From: a virus
Reading direction: 5' to 3' (one strand)
DNA length: 39,632 nucleotides
Virus record (IMG/VR): IMGVR_UViG_3300028844_005431
Coordinates: 1 to 39,632 of that record
The translations under genes were made by a program, and so were the position numbers. Shown here one piece after another: positions 38,925 through 39,632 of this stretch. The first letter of the stretch is position 1, and each line of letters begins with the position of its first letter. The notes under the pieces were generated by a model, which worked only from the letters and a program-made list of their open reading frames with translations, was not told where the DNA came from and searched no databases.

Positions 38925-39632
38925 ATGAATATAGGTTATGCTTGTATTAACATGCAGTTGAGTTATCCTCAAAAGTATGGTGGTCAACCTAAAGGTGTAG
39001 AACCTATCACTACAGGTCGTAGTATGATTAAGAGAACCTTTCAAACAAAAGGTTTGGATTATGCTAGTGAACTTACACTAAAGAATGTAAAAGACTTGAA
39101 TAGTATTATCGGTTGGAATGTTCTAAATGGTTATGATTTCTATCGTATGAGTAGTGGACTAGCACCTTGGAAGACTGAGTATGATTGGGAAGACCTAAAA
39201 GATATTGACTCTATCCGAAAATGGTTTCATTCTGCTGGTACTATGGCTAAAACTCATGGTATCAGATTGACATCTCATCCAGGTCCTTACAATGTATTGG
39301 TATCACCAAAAGAAGAAGTGGTTGCGAATTGTATCAAAGATTTAACTATACATGGTGACGAGTTTGATATGATGGGATTGAGTAGGACACCTTACAACAA
39401 GATTAACATTCACTTGGGTGGTGCTTATGGGGACAAGGAATCAGCTATGAAAAGATTTGTCAAGAACTTTCCAAGATTACCTGAAAGTGTTCGTAGTAGA
39501 TTGACATTGGAGAACGATGACAAAGCTAGTATGTATTCAGTAAAAGATTTATACTATGGTATCTATAAAGAGATTGGTATTCCTATCGTATTTGATTACC
39601 ACCACCATCAGTTTTGTACAGGTGGTATGTCT
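38925..39632 (+). CDS. uvdE: UV-damage endonuclease (UvdE/UVDE family), 3' end outside window
   Basis: The first 236 codons of a TIM-barrel DNA repair nuclease that nicks 5' of UV photoproducts. Recognised are MNIGYACINM, GWNVLNGYDFYRMSSGLAPW, GIRLTSHPGPYNVLVSP, CIKDLTIHGDEFDMMGL, INIHLGGAYGDKESAMKRF, RLTLENDD and IPIVFDYHHHQF. The histidine and acidic residues at barrel strand ends (HPGPY, IHLGG, LENDD, FDYHHH) supply the metal site. The frame is open to the last base. The gene is preceded by GGAGTAAGA. UvdE homologues are known in T4-like marine phages. Confidence 0.92.
   Translation, partial: MNIGYACINMQLSYPQKYGGQPKGVEPITTGRSMIKRTFQTKGLDYASELTLKNVKDLNSIIGWNVLNGYDFYRMSSGLAPWKTEYDWEDLKDIDSIRKWFHSAGTMAKTHGIRLTSHPGPYNVLVSPKEEVVANCIKDLTIHGDEFDMMGLSRTPYNKINIHLGGAYGDKESAMKRFVKNFPRLPESVRSRLTLENDDKASMYSVKDLYYGIYKEIGIPIVFDYHHHQFCTGGMS

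Noticed and set aside
1-39632. tRNA genes, common in T4-like phages
   Set aside because: Almost every base is in a supported coding frame; the few gaps (largest about 85 bases at 2016-2100, which is coding-like) show no cloverleaf that I could recognise.

Overview
The window looks like part of the genome of a large, AT-rich, T4-like (myovirus) phage of a marine bacterium. At the left edge are the clamp-loader subunits gp44 (partial) and gp62. They are followed by compact phage genes: an Nmad1/DUF1599 protein, a ClpP-like protease, a Cas4/RecB-like Fe-S nuclease and a SLOG protein. At the right edge are an HNH-like protein, peptide deformylase and a UvdE repair endonuclease. Every recognisable gene is on the + strand. 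Genes are packed with ATGA or TAATG overlaps, and I saw no tRNA, rRNA, IS element or CRISPR array. Host and exact lineage are inferred, not shown.

Layout. (1) 3-3814: replication and nucleic-acid genes. (2) 3815-3856: AT-rich spacer that may hold a promoter. (3) 3857-36756: about 33 kb in which no gap exceeds about 10 bases. After two small conserved proteins this run is almost entirely glycan metabolism: about 13 probable glycosyltransferases (GT4-like, GT2-like, GT8-like, exostosin-like), two GDP-mannose 4,6-dehydratases, a ColD/RfbH-type 3-dehydratase, an RmlC-like epimerase, a transketolase split into two genes, three extended SDR enzymes, a HAD phosphatase, an ATP-grasp ligase, a polysaccharide deacetylase-like protein, cupin, FkbM, small-molecule and sugar C-methyltransferases, a short DegT-family protein, an FAD oxidoreductase, a Gfo/Idh/MocA protein, a NodU-type carbamoyltransferase and a short UDP-glucose/GDP-mannose dehydrogenase. 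(4) 36757-39632: small phage proteins, HNH-like protein, peptide deformylase with a SEC-C tail, a small membrane protein and UvdE (cut by the window end).

How the genes may work together (inference). GMD makes GDP-4-keto-6-deoxymannose. The ColD-like enzyme would remove O-3. The adjacent RmlC-like protein, transketolase pair and SDR could epimerise, add a two-carbon branch and reduce, giving a branched 3,6-dideoxy sugar by analogy with yersiniose. Other genes would C-methylate, carbamoylate, oxidise or ligate amino acids to sugars, and the glycosyltransferases would assemble them. T4-like cyanophages such as P-SSM2 are known to carry LPS-type genes, so a phage glycan locus has precedent. The acceptor (host surface, virion, or modified DNA) cannot be read from the sequence. 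I saw no flippase, ligase or polymerase membrane protein in the locus.

Other points: the ClpP-like gene has an apparent one-base frameshift at its start; two exostosin-like paralogues with a nearly identical 45-base tract flank the oxidoreductase/carbamoyltransferase cassette; and several enzymes are shortened or carry altered catalytic residues.
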